From UBA4742 sp037138595 (GTDB taxonomy: Bacteria > Actinomycetota > Acidimicrobiia > Acidimicrobiales > Acidimicrobilacustridaceae): a DNA stretch of 64,000 nucleotides. The stretch spans positions 1 through 64,000 of the forward strand of contig JBAXIB010000011.1 of NCBI GenBank assembly GCA_037138595.1, written 5' to 3'. The translations under genes were made by a program, and so were the position numbers. Positions within the stretch are counted from its first letter, which is position 1. The number at the start of each line of letters is the position of its first letter. This document shows positions 9,177-17,742 of the stretch, piece after piece. Below the pieces are notes generated by a model. The model did no database searches and was not told the DNA's origin. It was given only the letters and a program-made list of their open reading frames with translations.

Positions 9177-10656
9177 TGAAACGGCAAGCGACAACCTTGA
9201 CGATCTCTTAGGAGTCCCTCGTCCCAAGAAAATGGTGGCGGCGACCGAACCCGATAGCACGCTCGACGATCTCCTCGGTTCAACCCGTGCAGCGCGAGTC
9301 AACAGCGCCGATGCCCTCGATGAAATGATCGCGGTCAGCGGCGCAAAAGCGCATTCGGCGGAACCACCAACTGAAGACCGCCTCCATGTGCGCGCACGAT
9401 GGGAACGCGGCCTCGCTGTCGGCCTGTTCGCGCTTGGTGTTTCAGGCGTGTTGGCCGACTGCATCGCGGCATCACAACTTGTTGCCGCGAACGGGACAAA
9501 AGCCTTGGCCGCGGTTTGGCCAATTGGCGCCGTGTTGCTGCTGATCATTGCGCTGATGCAAGCCAAGTACATCGATCGCCTCGCCCGCGTATCAGTACTT
9601 GTTTGGCTCTGCATCGCCTATGCCGCATCGTTCGGTGTCGTTATCGTCTTGTTCGCCTCCTCCGCGCCAAAAGGCCTTTCAGCCAGCCTCCTTTGGATCA
9701 TCGCCGATCAAGTGAACTTCTTGATACCCCTGATTGTTTTTGCCCTTGCGGGCGACATTTTCACCGCTGGCCAAGGCATCACCGTGTTCCCGAAAATGTC
9801 ACGGTGGTTCTTCATCGGGCAGATCGTCGGCTTGGCAATCGCTACCGGCGCGCCCTTGTTGTTCCACGTATCGGGTTGGTCGCTTGTCGGACTGTTATTG
9901 GTGCCACCACTTGCCTGCTTTGCAGTAATCGTGGTCATCCCACGCGCCCTGCGAGACGCACCATCCTCGGAAGGCCACGGCCGAACCACCGTGACTGCTT
10001 TCGCAGTAGTAAAAGAAACCGTCGATTTCGTCAACGCACTCCCGGCGTTCAAGTGGCTATTCCGAGCATCGCTGCTGGTGATGGCCGCAGGAGCGTTCAT
10101 CAACTTTTCGTTTATCGATGTCGCGGCGTCTCGCTATCAAAATGCCGACGATCTTCAGGTCGTCTACGGCGGCGTAGCGCTCGCCGGTTTCGTCTTGTGT
10201 TGGCTGGTGCAAATCCTGTTGTCTACGCAAGCGCAGAAAAAATATGGCGTGGCCAAGGTGCTGATGGTGCTTCCCATAGCCACCGCAATCGGCGCAGCGC
10301 TGATGCTCGGCGCTGGCATCGGTCGCATCGTGATTCTGGCTGGTTTGGGCAAGCTTTTGTGGACCATCCCGCGCTGGAGCATCGACAACAGTGCCCGTCA
10401 ATCAGCAATGGCTGAGCTGCCCGATGACCGTCGCGCCACGAGTTCGTTTTTGATCAATCTGGTTCCGTATGGCATCGGGCTGATCTTGGTTTCGATCCCG
10501 ATCCTGATTTCGAAGCTCGTAGGCGGCTACTGGGTTGTGCCGCTCGCGGCATTGGCCCTCGCTGTCGGATCGATCTTCTGGAGTCGCAACACCATCAAGA
10601 CTTGGGAAGACACCCAACTTTCCTATCGCCTCAAGCGCCGAAAGCGAATGGGCTAA
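9169..10656 (+). CDS. 12-TM MFS/nucleotide-transporter-like protein with LDDLLG N-terminal repeats
   Basis: The 495-residue protein starts with a soluble acidic tail of about 80 residues that repeats a short motif three times: NLDDLLG (9-15), TLDDLLG (31-37) and the diverged ALDEMIA (49-55). About twelve hydrophobic helices follow, then a very basic C-terminus (RLKRRKRMG). The membrane part looks like an MFS fold and recalls the ADP/ATP-translocase-like (Npt/Tlc) branch; this is a weak resemblance. The repeats look like docking peptides for a partner. Its position between a HAMP sensor and a ParA/MinD ATPase suggests a sensory or assembly role rather than plain transport. Confidence 0.75.
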   Translation: MTDETASDNLDDLLGVPRPKKMVAATEPDSTLDDLLGSTRAARVNSADALDEMIAVSGAKAHSAEPPTEDRLHVRARWERGLAVGLFALGVSGVLADCIAASQLVAANGTKALAAVWPIGAVLLLIIALMQAKYIDRLARVSVLVWLCIAYAASFGVVIVLFASSAPKGLSASLLWIIADQVNFLIPLIVFALAGDIFTAGQGITVFPKMSRWFFIGQIVGLAIATGAPLLFHVSGWSLVGLLLVPPLACFAVIVVIPRALRDAPSSEGHGRTTVTAFAVVKETVDFVNALPAFKWLFRASLLVMAAGAFINFSFIDVAASRYQNADDLQVVYGGVALAGFVLCWLVQILLSTQAQKKYGVAKVLMVLPIATAIGAALMLGAGIGRIVILAGLGKLLWTIPRWSIDNSARQSAMAELPDDRRATSSFLINLVPYGIGLILVSIPILISKLVGGYWVVPLAALALAVGSIFWSRNTIKTWEDTQLSYRLKRRKRMG

Positions 10657-10795
10657 GAAGCACTCCGAACGAACTCGGCTCAAGGCCAAAACCGCGAATC
10701 CACGAATGCACAGCGCGAATCGGTGACATCAGCGATCGCTGCTACAGTTCCGAAGTCGAAACCGAAGTTACATACCTCAAGGGGATTAGTACGCC

Positions 10796-11566
10796 ATGAC
10801 CAAGATCGTTTCCGTGCACTCGTTTCGTGGTGGCACCGGCAAGAGCAACTCAAGCGCAAACCTCTCGTCACTGATTGCTGCTGCTGGTAACCGCGTCGCA
10901 GTGGTTGACACCGACGTGCAATCGCCGGGCATCCATGTGCTGTTCGGGTTCGACGAACAAGTTCCTGGCATGACACTCAACGACTATCTCTATGGCAACT
11001 GCCCCATAACTGACGCCGCCCATGACGTCACTTATGCCATCACAAACTCCGGTCAAGACGTAGCCGACGGCGGCCAACTTTTTCTCGTGCCGTCAAGTAT
11101 CAAGGCTGGCGACATCGCCAAGGTCCTGCGTCAAGGCTATGACGTTGAGTCGCTCAACGAAGGCTTCCGCGACCTCGTCAAGGGACTCGACCTCGACTAC
11201 CTCGTCATTGACACCCATCCAGGTCTGAACGAAGAGACGTTGCTATCGATCACGATCAGCGACATCTTGCTGCTCATCATGCGGCCCGACAAGCAGGACT
11301 ATCAAGGCACTGCCGTCACCGTCGACATCGCTCGCCGACTGGAAGTTCCTGACCTCCTCCTGATGGTCAATAAGGTCCCGTCAAATGCCGATCGTCAGGC
11401 GCTTGCCGCTGATGTCGCCGCTGCCTACAGCGTCGAAGTTGCGGGAGTGTTGCCGCTTAGCGAGGACATGGTCTCCAACGCATCAGGCGGCCTGTTCGCA
11501 CTGACCGACCCAGGCCACGAATGGTCACAGGCACTTGCTGGCGTCGCCGAAAGACTTCAGGCCTGA
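10796..11566 (+). CDS. ParA/MinD-family P-loop ATPase
   Basis: The 256-residue ATPase has a deviant Walker A, FRGGTGKSN (residues 10-18), in which Arg occupies the position of the MinD/ParA signature Lys. It also has a switch I segment VVDTDVQSPGIH and Walker B YLVIDTHPG. Family members dimerise on ATP and position or regulate partners on membrane or DNA. No MinD-type membrane-targeting amphipathic helix is evident at the C-terminus (ends LAGVAERLQA), so partner binding may recruit it. It lies 139 bases after the transporter-like gene and 9 bases before the GHKL/GNAT gene. The neighbouring genes do not look like chromosome partition or divisome genes. Confidence 0.9.
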   Translation: MTKIVSVHSFRGGTGKSNSSANLSSLIAAAGNRVAVVDTDVQSPGIHVLFGFDEQVPGMTLNDYLYGNCPITDAAHDVTYAITNSGQDVADGGQLFLVPSSIKAGDIAKVLRQGYDVESLNEGFRDLVKGLDLDYLVIDTHPGLNEETLLSITISDILLLIMRPDKQDYQGTAVTVDIARRLEVPDLLLMVNKVPSNADRQALAADVAAAYSVEVAGVLPLSEDMVSNASGGLFALTDPGHEWSQALAGVAERLQA

Positions 11567-11575
11567 AGCATTGAT

Positions 11576-13078
11576 GTGGGTTCCATAGGCGTCATCTCAG
11601 GCTCTGCAAATGCTGACCGCGTCGGCATTGCAGCGCTTGTTGACTTGGCGCGGTCAGTTGCCGCAAGCCATGGCGACACCGCAGATGCAACTGGGTTACT
11701 CGTACGCCTTCTCGGCGAGGATGCCCAACATCGCTCAACGCTCGGGGACGAACTTTCTCCGCTCCAACTGTCGATCACCGTCGACGGCACTGAGCTGGTG
11801 CTGTCATTTCACGATGTAGGCGAACCGCTGTGTGGACCTCCTGCGGCGGTCTTGGCGCTCGTTGACTTGGGGTTGGCGAGCGGCGCAACCGGAGGCATCG
11901 GCGACACGGGAAACCTCAGTGTTGTTCGGGTTCCGCTGCCTTCCCATGGGCGCCTCCTCGACGATGCCGATCTCGAAGTCCTCGATGACGACACGCCGCT
12001 TAGCAACGCACCGGTGACCATTCGCGAACTCCAACCTGAAGATGCTCCCGCACTTTCGCGCTGCCTCTATCGGTGTTATGGATGGACCTACCCAGGCGCC
12101 GACATGTACTTCCCCGAACGGGTCGAAGCTGCGATTCGATCGGGAAAACGCATTGGAGAAGTCGCCGTTGACGAAAACGGCGAGGTCGGCTCCCATTGGG
12201 GTGCCGTGTTTGTGGCCGAAGGCGTCGTCGAAACGGGCGGCACGATTACCGATCCACGGTTTCGGCGTCGAGGCATCGCCAATCAGTTGGGCGACCGGCT
12301 ATTGGATCGTCTCGTCGCCAACGGCGTGCGGGGCCGCATGCGCGAGCCCGTCGTGACCCATTCGGCAACTCAACACATTGCGCTGCGCGAAGGCGCAACG
12401 ATGGTTGGGCTACATATTTACAGCCTCGCTCCCTTTCAACAGATTGGCATTACCGACGGCTTGGTCAAGGCACGCACCTCGCTCACCGTGATGTACAGCC
12501 CGCTGGTTGACCTTGCGCCAGCGACTATCTGGGTGCCCGCTGATTACGAGGCGATCGTCCGACTTATTGCGAAGTCGACGGACTGGCCCCGCGATTTCGG
12601 CACGGTAAGAGGAGCCGTCGACCAGCCCAGTCGGTCCAACGTGACCTCGTCTTATGACTCGCTCAACCAAGCCGGTGCCATCGTGGTGAATGAAATCGGC
12701 CACGATCTCGTCGATGCCATCGACGAGACCCTCAGCCAACTGCGTTCGGCGCAAGCCGAGGTCGTTCGAGTGTTCTTGCCCGCCAACGATCCAGCCCTGG
12801 CATCGGTCGGCGCTGGGCTAAGTGCGCTCGGGCTCGCGTTTGCGTCGTTCTTCCCCGAGTACGGCGTGCTTGGTGACACCTTGTCACTGCAATGGTTGCG
12901 AGATCCAGAAGTGGATGACTCCGATTGGGAATATGCCAATGAAGACGTCGAAAAGCTCGCACACATGATCCTTGCGCAGGCACGCAGTGTCGGCGATCAA
13001 GCAACCACGATCAGGCGCCGGTATGCGCGGCGCCAAGAATTATTCGCGGCACTGCCAACAACCGTTGACGGTGACTAG
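11576..13078 (+). CDS. GHKL-like ATPase domain fused to GNAT acetyltransferase domain
   Basis: The start is GTG at 11576, nine bases after the ParA-like gene. Residues 1-135 resemble a small RsbW/anti-sigma type GHKL fold: an N-terminal helix region, SFHDVGEP in place of the G1 DxGxG box, and a Gly-rich GLASGATGGIGDTG in place of the G2 lid. Residues about 145-290 form a GNAT domain with the acetyl-CoA loop RFRRRGIANQLGDRLL. The last 200 residues may be a second, degenerate GNAT-like half followed by a helical tail. I infer a cytosolic effector or signalling protein working with the ParA ATPase and the membrane sensor. The GHKL call is the weaker part. Confidence 0.75.
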   Translation: MGSIGVISGSANADRVGIAALVDLARSVAASHGDTADATGLLVRLLGEDAQHRSTLGDELSPLQLSITVDGTELVLSFHDVGEPLCGPPAAVLALVDLGLASGATGGIGDTGNLSVVRVPLPSHGRLLDDADLEVLDDDTPLSNAPVTIRELQPEDAPALSRCLYRCYGWTYPGADMYFPERVEAAIRSGKRIGEVAVDENGEVGSHWGAVFVAEGVVETGGTITDPRFRRRGIANQLGDRLLDRLVANGVRGRMREPVVTHSATQHIALREGATMVGLHIYSLAPFQQIGITDGLVKARTSLTVMYSPLVDLAPATIWVPADYEAIVRLIAKSTDWPRDFGTVRGAVDQPSRSNVTSSYDSLNQAGAIVVNEIGHDLVDAIDETLSQLRSAQAEVVRVFLPANDPALASVGAGLSALGLAFASFFPEYGVLGDTLSLQWLRDPEVDDSDWEYANEDVEKLAHMILAQARSVGDQATTIRRRYARRQELFAALPTTVDGD

Positions 13079-13102
13079 CTGGAAATAACGCTGCGGTTAG
13101 AA

Positions 13103-13130
13103 CTACTCACTCCATTACCGAAGTGAGTAG
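13103..13130. terminator. Hairpin between convergent genes
   Basis: A perfect 8-bp inverted repeat, CTACTCAC (13103-13110) and GTGAGTAG (13123-13130), with a 12-base loop lies between the convergent ends of the GHKL/GNAT gene and nrdJ. There is no T-tract, so it is a possible bidirectional terminator rather than a textbook one. Confidence 0.5.
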
Positions 13131-13163
13131 GCAGCTTGTTCGCGTTTATGAGCTCCACGTCTT

Positions 13164-15974
13164 TCAGGAACAGCCGCTGGTTGATCCACAGCTCGGGCAG
13201 GCATGGCAGCTGCCAGCCCGCTGCATGTGCACACCACACTGCATGCACATTGGTGCGTCATTGTGGCGAACTTCCGGTCGCCCAGCTGCGGCAGCTGGCG
13301 CGGCCTGGGCCAATTCAGCAACCAGCTGCGATGCAGATTCGATCGATGGTGGATCGACTGGCATGTCGCCCTGACGAGTCTCGACGAGAGACTCCTCAAC
13401 GCCTGGCAATGTTGGTTGCATACGCTCGCTGGTGGTGAGGATGCCGAGTTCATTGCGCTCGTCGATCGACAAGTACATGACGGCGAGTTTGCGGAAGAGA
13501 TAATCCATCAACGAATTCGCGATACGGATATCAGGATCGTCGGTCATGCCGGCCGGCTCGAACCGCATACCCGTGAATGCCTCGACGAAACTGCGCAACG
13601 GCACACCGTATTGCAGGCCGTGACTCACCGAGATGGCGAATGCGTCCATGATGCCGGCAAGGGTCGAACCCTGTTTGGATACCCGAACGAAAATCTCACC
13701 GGGGCGGCCGTCTTCATATTCACCAACAGTGACGAAACCTTTGCAATCGGCAACACGAAACTCAAAGGTGTGCGACGCACGGGTGCGGGCCAACTTTTGA
13801 CGCACGGCTTGATAGACAACTTTTTCGACGATTCGATCGACCGAACTGGCGGCGGCGGCCGCAGCGCCCGACTCAGCAGTGTCGCCGTCTTTCTTTGCCA
13901 TCGACAATGGTTGAGCCACCTTGCAGTTGTCGCGGTAGATGGCAACCGCCTTGATGCCGAGTTGCCACGCATCGATATGAAGTTGCTCAACCTCTTCAAC
14001 CGTCACGTCTTCGGGCATGTTGACCGTCTTTGAGATCGCCCCCGAGATGAACGGCTGCACTGCCCCCATCATTTTGACGTGACCGCTGTAATGGATCGGG
14101 TTGTCACCCATCGAACAAGCAAATACCGCCACATGATCAGCGGTGAGATGGGGTGCGCCCAAGATCGACTTGTTCACGTCGATATAGGCAATGATTTCGG
14201 CTGACTGCTCAGGGGAATAACCCAAGCGTCGCAGCGCACGCGGCACCGTCTGATTGACGATGCTCATATTGCCGCCTCCAACCAGCTTCTTCATTTTGCA
14301 TAAGCCAAGGTCGGGCTCAATGCCGGTCGTGTCACAATCCATCATCAGACCGATGGTTCCGGTCGGCGCCAACACTGACGCCTGAGAGTTGCGCACACCG
14401 TGATCGTCAGCGATTTCGCATGCTTCGTCCCATGACTGCTGAGCAGCACTAAGGAGCTCGTGGGGTAACAGTTCTTCGTTGATGTTTGCCGCTTCAGCGC
14501 GGTGCATCGAAAGTACGCGCAACATGTGCTCGGCGTTGTCGGTGTAACCAGTGAACGGACCCATACGGGCGGCAGTTCGAGCTGACGTTGCATACGCATG
14601 ACCAGTCATGAGTGCTGTTACCCCTGCTGCCCATGCCCGACCTTCGTCGGAGTCATACGGCAGACCCAAAGCCATCAACATGGCCCCCAAGTTGGCATAA
14701 CCAATACCCAACTGGCGGAACCGGCGCGACGTCTCACCAATAGGCTCGGTTGGGTAGTCGGCATTGCCGACCAAGATCTCTTGGGCGGTGAAGATAACCG
14801 CAACAGCCGCCTTGAAGCCCTCAACATCGAAGGTGTCGTCTTCGCCAAGGAACTCAAGCAGATTCAGACTGGCCAAGTTGCACGCCGAGTTATCGAGATG
14901 CATGTATTCCGAACACGGGTTTGAGCCGTTGATACGACCAGTATTAGTAGCGGTATGCCAACGGTTGATCGTGGTGTCGAACTGCATGCCTGGATCGGCA
15001 CATTCCCAAGTGGCAAGGGAAATCTGTCGCATCAAATCGCGGGCACGAATGGTCTTGACGATGGTTCCGTCGACGACTGCGCGCAGGTGCCAGTCGGCAT
15101 CGTCTACCACTGCCTGCATGAATTCGTCGGTGACTCGAACCGAATTGTTCGCGTTTTGATACTGAATCGACGTGATGTCTTTTCCGTCGAGGCTCATATC
15201 GAAACCGGCGGCTTCAAGAGCACGCGCCTTTTTTTCTTCGGTGGACTTGCACCAGATGAACTCTTCGATGTCGGGATGATCGACATTGAGAATGACCATC
15301 TTGGCGGCACGACGAGTCTTGCCACCTGATTTGATCGTGCCGGCCGATGCATCCGCTCCACGCATGAAACTGACCGGGCCCGAGGCGGTGCCTCCGCCTT
15401 TCAGAAGCTCAACGCTGGAGCGAATCTTGCTGAGGTTGATACCTGATCCCGAACCACCCTTGAAGATGGTGCCTTCTTCGACATACCAGTTGAGGATGGA
15501 ATCCATTTGGTCGTCGACAGCCAAGATGAAACAAGCCGAAGCCTGCTGCGGAACACCTTTGACCCCGATGTTGAACCACACCGGTGAATTAAACGCGGCT
15601 TTTTGGGTGACTACTAGATGACGCAACTCGTCGGCGAAGGCGCGGGCCTCGCCGACAGTTTCAAAGTACCCATCACGCGAACCCCATTCGGTGATGGTGT
15701 CGACGACGCGGTCAATGACCTGACGCAATGATGTCTCACGCTCGGGCAATCCCAAGGTGCCACGGAAATACTTCTGGGCAACGATATTGGTGGCATTGAG
15801 CGACCAATCGACCGGGAACTCGACCCCTAACTGTTCAAACGCAACCGAGCCATCCCGGAAATTCGTGATGCGGGCATCACGCTTTTCCCAGGTGACTTCG
15901 TCGAAGGGGTGGACACCTTCGGTGGTGAAGTGTCGACGGATGCCGATGCCGAGTTGCTCTGGCGCCATAGCCAT
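13164..15974 (-). CDS. nrdJ: Class II (adenosylcobalamin-dependent) ribonucleotide reductase
   Basis: The enzyme reduces ribonucleotides to deoxyribonucleotides without needing oxygen, using B12 to make the thiyl radical. At 936 residues it matches the usual long NrdJ form. Visible marks are the glycine-rich GGSGSGINLSKIR, NPCSEYMHLDNSACNLASLNL-type active-site block (split here: NPCSEY with radical Cys, then SACNLASLN), PTGTIGLMMDCDTTG, and the C-terminal cysteine-rich tail CMQCGVH...CPSCGSTSGC. The promoter is overlapped by NrdR boxes, and nrdR itself lies close by. No class I or III reductase is present in the window. Confidence 0.97.
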   Translation of the reverse strand: MAMAPEQLGIGIRRHFTTEGVHPFDEVTWEKRDARITNFRDGSVAFEQLGVEFPVDWSLNATNIVAQKYFRGTLGLPERETSLRQVIDRVVDTITEWGSRDGYFETVGEARAFADELRHLVVTQKAAFNSPVWFNIGVKGVPQQASACFILAVDDQMDSILNWYVEEGTIFKGGSGSGINLSKIRSSVELLKGGGTASGPVSFMRGADASAGTIKSGGKTRRAAKMVILNVDHPDIEEFIWCKSTEEKKARALEAAGFDMSLDGKDITSIQYQNANNSVRVTDEFMQAVVDDADWHLRAVVDGTIVKTIRARDLMRQISLATWECADPGMQFDTTINRWHTATNTGRINGSNPCSEYMHLDNSACNLASLNLLEFLGEDDTFDVEGFKAAVAVIFTAQEILVGNADYPTEPIGETSRRFRQLGIGYANLGAMLMALGLPYDSDEGRAWAAGVTALMTGHAYATSARTAARMGPFTGYTDNAEHMLRVLSMHRAEAANINEELLPHELLSAAQQSWDEACEIADDHGVRNSQASVLAPTGTIGLMMDCDTTGIEPDLGLCKMKKLVGGGNMSIVNQTVPRALRRLGYSPEQSAEIIAYIDVNKSILGAPHLTADHVAVFACSMGDNPIHYSGHVKMMGAVQPFISGAISKTVNMPEDVTVEEVEQLHIDAWQLGIKAVAIYRDNCKVAQPLSMAKKDGDTAESGAAAAAASSVDRIVEKVVYQAVRQKLARTRASHTFEFRVADCKGFVTVGEYEDGRPGEIFVRVSKQGSTLAGIMDAFAISVSHGLQYGVPLRSFVEAFTGMRFEPAGMTDDPDIRIANSLMDYLFRKLAVMYLSIDERNELGILTTSERMQPTLPGVEESLVETRQGDMPVDPPSIESASQLVAELAQAAPAAAAGRPEVRHNDAPMCMQCGVHMQRAGSCHACPSCGSTSGCS

Positions 15975-16034
15975 GAATGGGGTCTCCTCAATAATGAAAC
16001 TGCTGCGGTTGGCTGTAACCCGGGCTCAGCCCGA

Positions 16035-16050
16035 ACACAACATGTAGTGG
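16035..16050. promoter_or_regulatory. NrdR box 1 in the nrdJ leader
   Basis: ACACAACATGTAGTGG is a 16-bp imperfect palindrome that closely fits the NrdR operator pattern (ACAC-W-ATATAT-W-GTGT). It lies just downstream of the inferred nrdJ transcription start. Confidence 0.75.
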
Positions 16051-16076
16051 TATTGCTGCTTTCGATTTCCCCCGAA

Positions 16077-16092
16077 CCACAAGATGTGGAAT
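16077..16092. promoter_or_regulatory. NrdR box 2 over the nrdJ start site
   Basis: CCACAAGATGTGGAAT contains the palindrome CCACA-AGA-TGTGG. Its centre is about 42 bp (four helical turns) from box 1, and it covers the expected +1 of the nrdJ promoter. NrdR normally binds paired boxes an integral number of turns apart. Confidence 0.65.
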
Positions 16093-16095
16093 GAG

Positions 16096-16125
16096 ATTAC
16101 ATCACCGTAGTTTGGGTCTTGTCAA
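16096..16125 (-). promoter_or_regulatory. nrdJ promoter
   Basis: Reading on the minus strand, TTGACA (16125-16120), an 18-base spacer, then TGTAAT (16101-16096) form a strong housekeeping-type promoter. Transcription would begin near 16089, inside NrdR box 2, giving a leader of about 115 bases. That is too short for a typical cobalamin riboswitch. Confidence 0.7.
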
Positions 16126-16493
16126 CGATTACCCACCGGTTTCTGCGAAAAATCTTGGCGAAGGCCCCACATCAACGGATGCTGCGGCGCAAACGAGCAG
16201 GTCAGAGGTCGATCGAGTCGATTCGCGGCAAACCGTGAATCGACATAACACGATCGAGCCCCCCTAGGAGTCGTCATGCCAGCCATGAACCAGAGACGCC
16301 AGCCACCATTCCGATCGTTCGCGCCGCAGTTCCATTGATGGTTGTCACCATAAAGAACTTGCCCTGTGGATCGTAAGAGGGAACAACCTGTGAATTTCCG
16401 GTGGACAACTCGGGAACTATCCACAGGATGATCGATCGGCATGGGATAACTCACTCCGATCGATAGCCGCCTGCGACTTGCTAGCGTCGATAG
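16126..16493. other. Divergent intergenic region nrdJ / RibD-like gene
   Basis: These 368 bases contain no convincing gene. They hold two weak DnaA-box-like words (CTATCCACA at 16417-16425 and TGTGGATCG near 16365). The upstream region of the RibD-like gene shows no clear promoter or FMN riboswitch. Confidence 0.5.
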
Positions 16494-17246
16494 ATGCGCC
16501 AACTGCTGCCGACCGCTCCTGATGACATCACGATGGAAGCGCTGGATTTGATCTATGCCAACGACGCAAGGCCCCGACCGGCAACTCGGCCTTGGATCTT
16601 GTCGAACATGATCGTCAGTACTGACGGCGCGACGGCGATTGGTGGCCGATCGGGCCAGCTGGGTGGGCCCGCTGACTGGCGAGCATTTCATGCGTTGCGG
16701 GCGGTCGCCGACGTCATCATGGTGGGCGCAGGGACCGCTCGAGCCGAACACTACGGGCCGCCGAAGGTGACCGAAGAGCAGCAGGCTCGACGAGTCGCTC
16801 GAGGCCAGGCGCCGGTGCCGCGCATCGCGCTGATCACTGGTCGACTCGACCTTGATCTTGGGAGCGCATTGTTTGTTGATTCGCCGGTGCGGCCACTGGT
16901 GTTTACCGGCACTCGTCCCTCGGCCGACCAGCTCGCAGCCGCGTCGGAGGTCGCTGACGTCATAATCGCGGGAACCGACAACGTTGACCTGGTGGCGGCC
17001 ACCGTTGCATTGCATGACCTTGGGGTGAACATCGTGTTGTCCGAAGGAGGACCGACCCTCAATGGTCACCTTGCCGAAGCTGACCTGTTCGACGAGAAAT
17101 GCGTGACGATCGCACCGTTGTTGGTCGGCGGATCGGCACCACGCAGCGTCCACGACGCTGACTTGGCCCACCCCCTGGATCTGCGGCTTGACCGCGTCAT
17201 CGAAGACGGCGGCATGCTGCTGCTGCGTTACGTGCGAGCCAACTAA
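16494..17246 (+). CDS. RibD C-terminal-type pyrimidine reductase
   Basis: The 250-residue protein corresponds to the reductase half of RibD (DHFR-like fold, NADPH-dependent), without the deaminase half. Marks are ILSNMIVSTDGATA at the substrate side, ADVIMVGAGTARAEHYG for the nucleotide, and the C-terminal VLSEGGPTLNGHL. In riboflavin synthesis this domain reduces the ribosylamino-pyrimidine. Stand-alone actinobacterial members are often called pyrimidine reductase family and their substrate is not proven. No other riboflavin genes adjoin it; its neighbours are nrdJ and nrdR. Confidence 0.88.
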   Translation: MRQLLPTAPDDITMEALDLIYANDARPRPATRPWILSNMIVSTDGATAIGGRSGQLGGPADWRAFHALRAVADVIMVGAGTARAEHYGPPKVTEEQQARRVARGQAPVPRIALITGRLDLDLGSALFVDSPVRPLVFTGTRPSADQLAAASEVADVIIAGTDNVDLVAATVALHDLGVNIVLSEGGPTLNGHLAEADLFDEKCVTIAPLLVGGSAPRSVHDADLAHPLDLRLDRVIEDGGMLLLRYVRAN

Positions 17247-17274
17247 CCGAATCGGCCCAGTTACGGACGAAGGT

Positions 17275-17742
17275 TCAGTGGCGTTTTGGCTCGGTCGCTT
17301 TGGAAAGCAACCGGAGCTCGGCTTGAAAGTCGGCCGCGTCGTCGAAGTCTTTGTAGACACTCGCAAAACGGACATAGGCGACGTGGTCAAGCTCGCGAAG
17401 GCGGTCGAGTACCGCCAGACCGATTTGATCGCTCGTAACGTCGCTACCGACCAGGCGAAGTTGATCTTCAATATCGGCGGCCAGTTCGGAGGCTCGGGCA
17501 TCATCGATTGGCCGACCTTTGGCGGCGGCTTGAATCCCGGACTCAACCTTGGCCCGAACAAACGGAACTCGGTCGCCTGAACGCTTGACCACCATGAGTG
17601 GCGCGAGTTCATAACGCTCAAAAGTGGTGAATCGGGTTGAGCAAACCAGACATTCACGGCGGCGACGAATTGATGAGCCGTCGTCGTTTGTGCGCGAATC
17701 AACGACCTTGTCATCGTCATTTGAACATGCCGGACAGCGCAT
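17275..17742 (-). CDS. nrdR: Transcriptional repressor NrdR
   Basis: A regulator of ribonucleotide reductase genes, 155 residues. It has a zinc ribbon (MRCPACSNDDDKVVDSR...CLVCSTRFTTFERYE, four Cys) followed by an ATP-cone (about 46-140, PLMVVKRSGDRVPF start) that senses ATP/dATP. Length and motif order are standard. Its targets are expected to be the boxes at 16035-16092 before nrdJ. In other actinobacteria nrdR also sits beside lexA and a LysM gene. Confidence 0.97.
   Translation of the reverse strand: MRCPACSNDDDKVVDSRTNDDGSSIRRRRECLVCSTRFTTFERYELAPLMVVKRSGDRVPFVRAKVESGIQAAAKGRPIDDARASELAADIEDQLRLVGSDVTSDQIGLAVLDRLRELDHVAYVRFASVYKDFDDAADFQAELRLLSKATEPKRH

Noticed and set aside
9399..10415. 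338-codon plus-strand frame
   Set aside because: Shadow of the 12-TM protein gene in another frame; extreme Arg content and no domain.
13203..14033. 276-codon plus-strand frame
   Set aside because: Antisense to nrdJ, which is unambiguous.
15975..16089. Cobalamin riboswitch before nrdJ
   Set aside because: The leader inferred from the promoter is only about 115 bases and I see no B12-box sequence; NrdR boxes explain the region better.
16365..16425. Replication origin or DnaA-box cluster
   Set aside because: Only two imperfect DnaA-like words, no AT-rich unwinding region, and dnaA/dnaN are not nearby.
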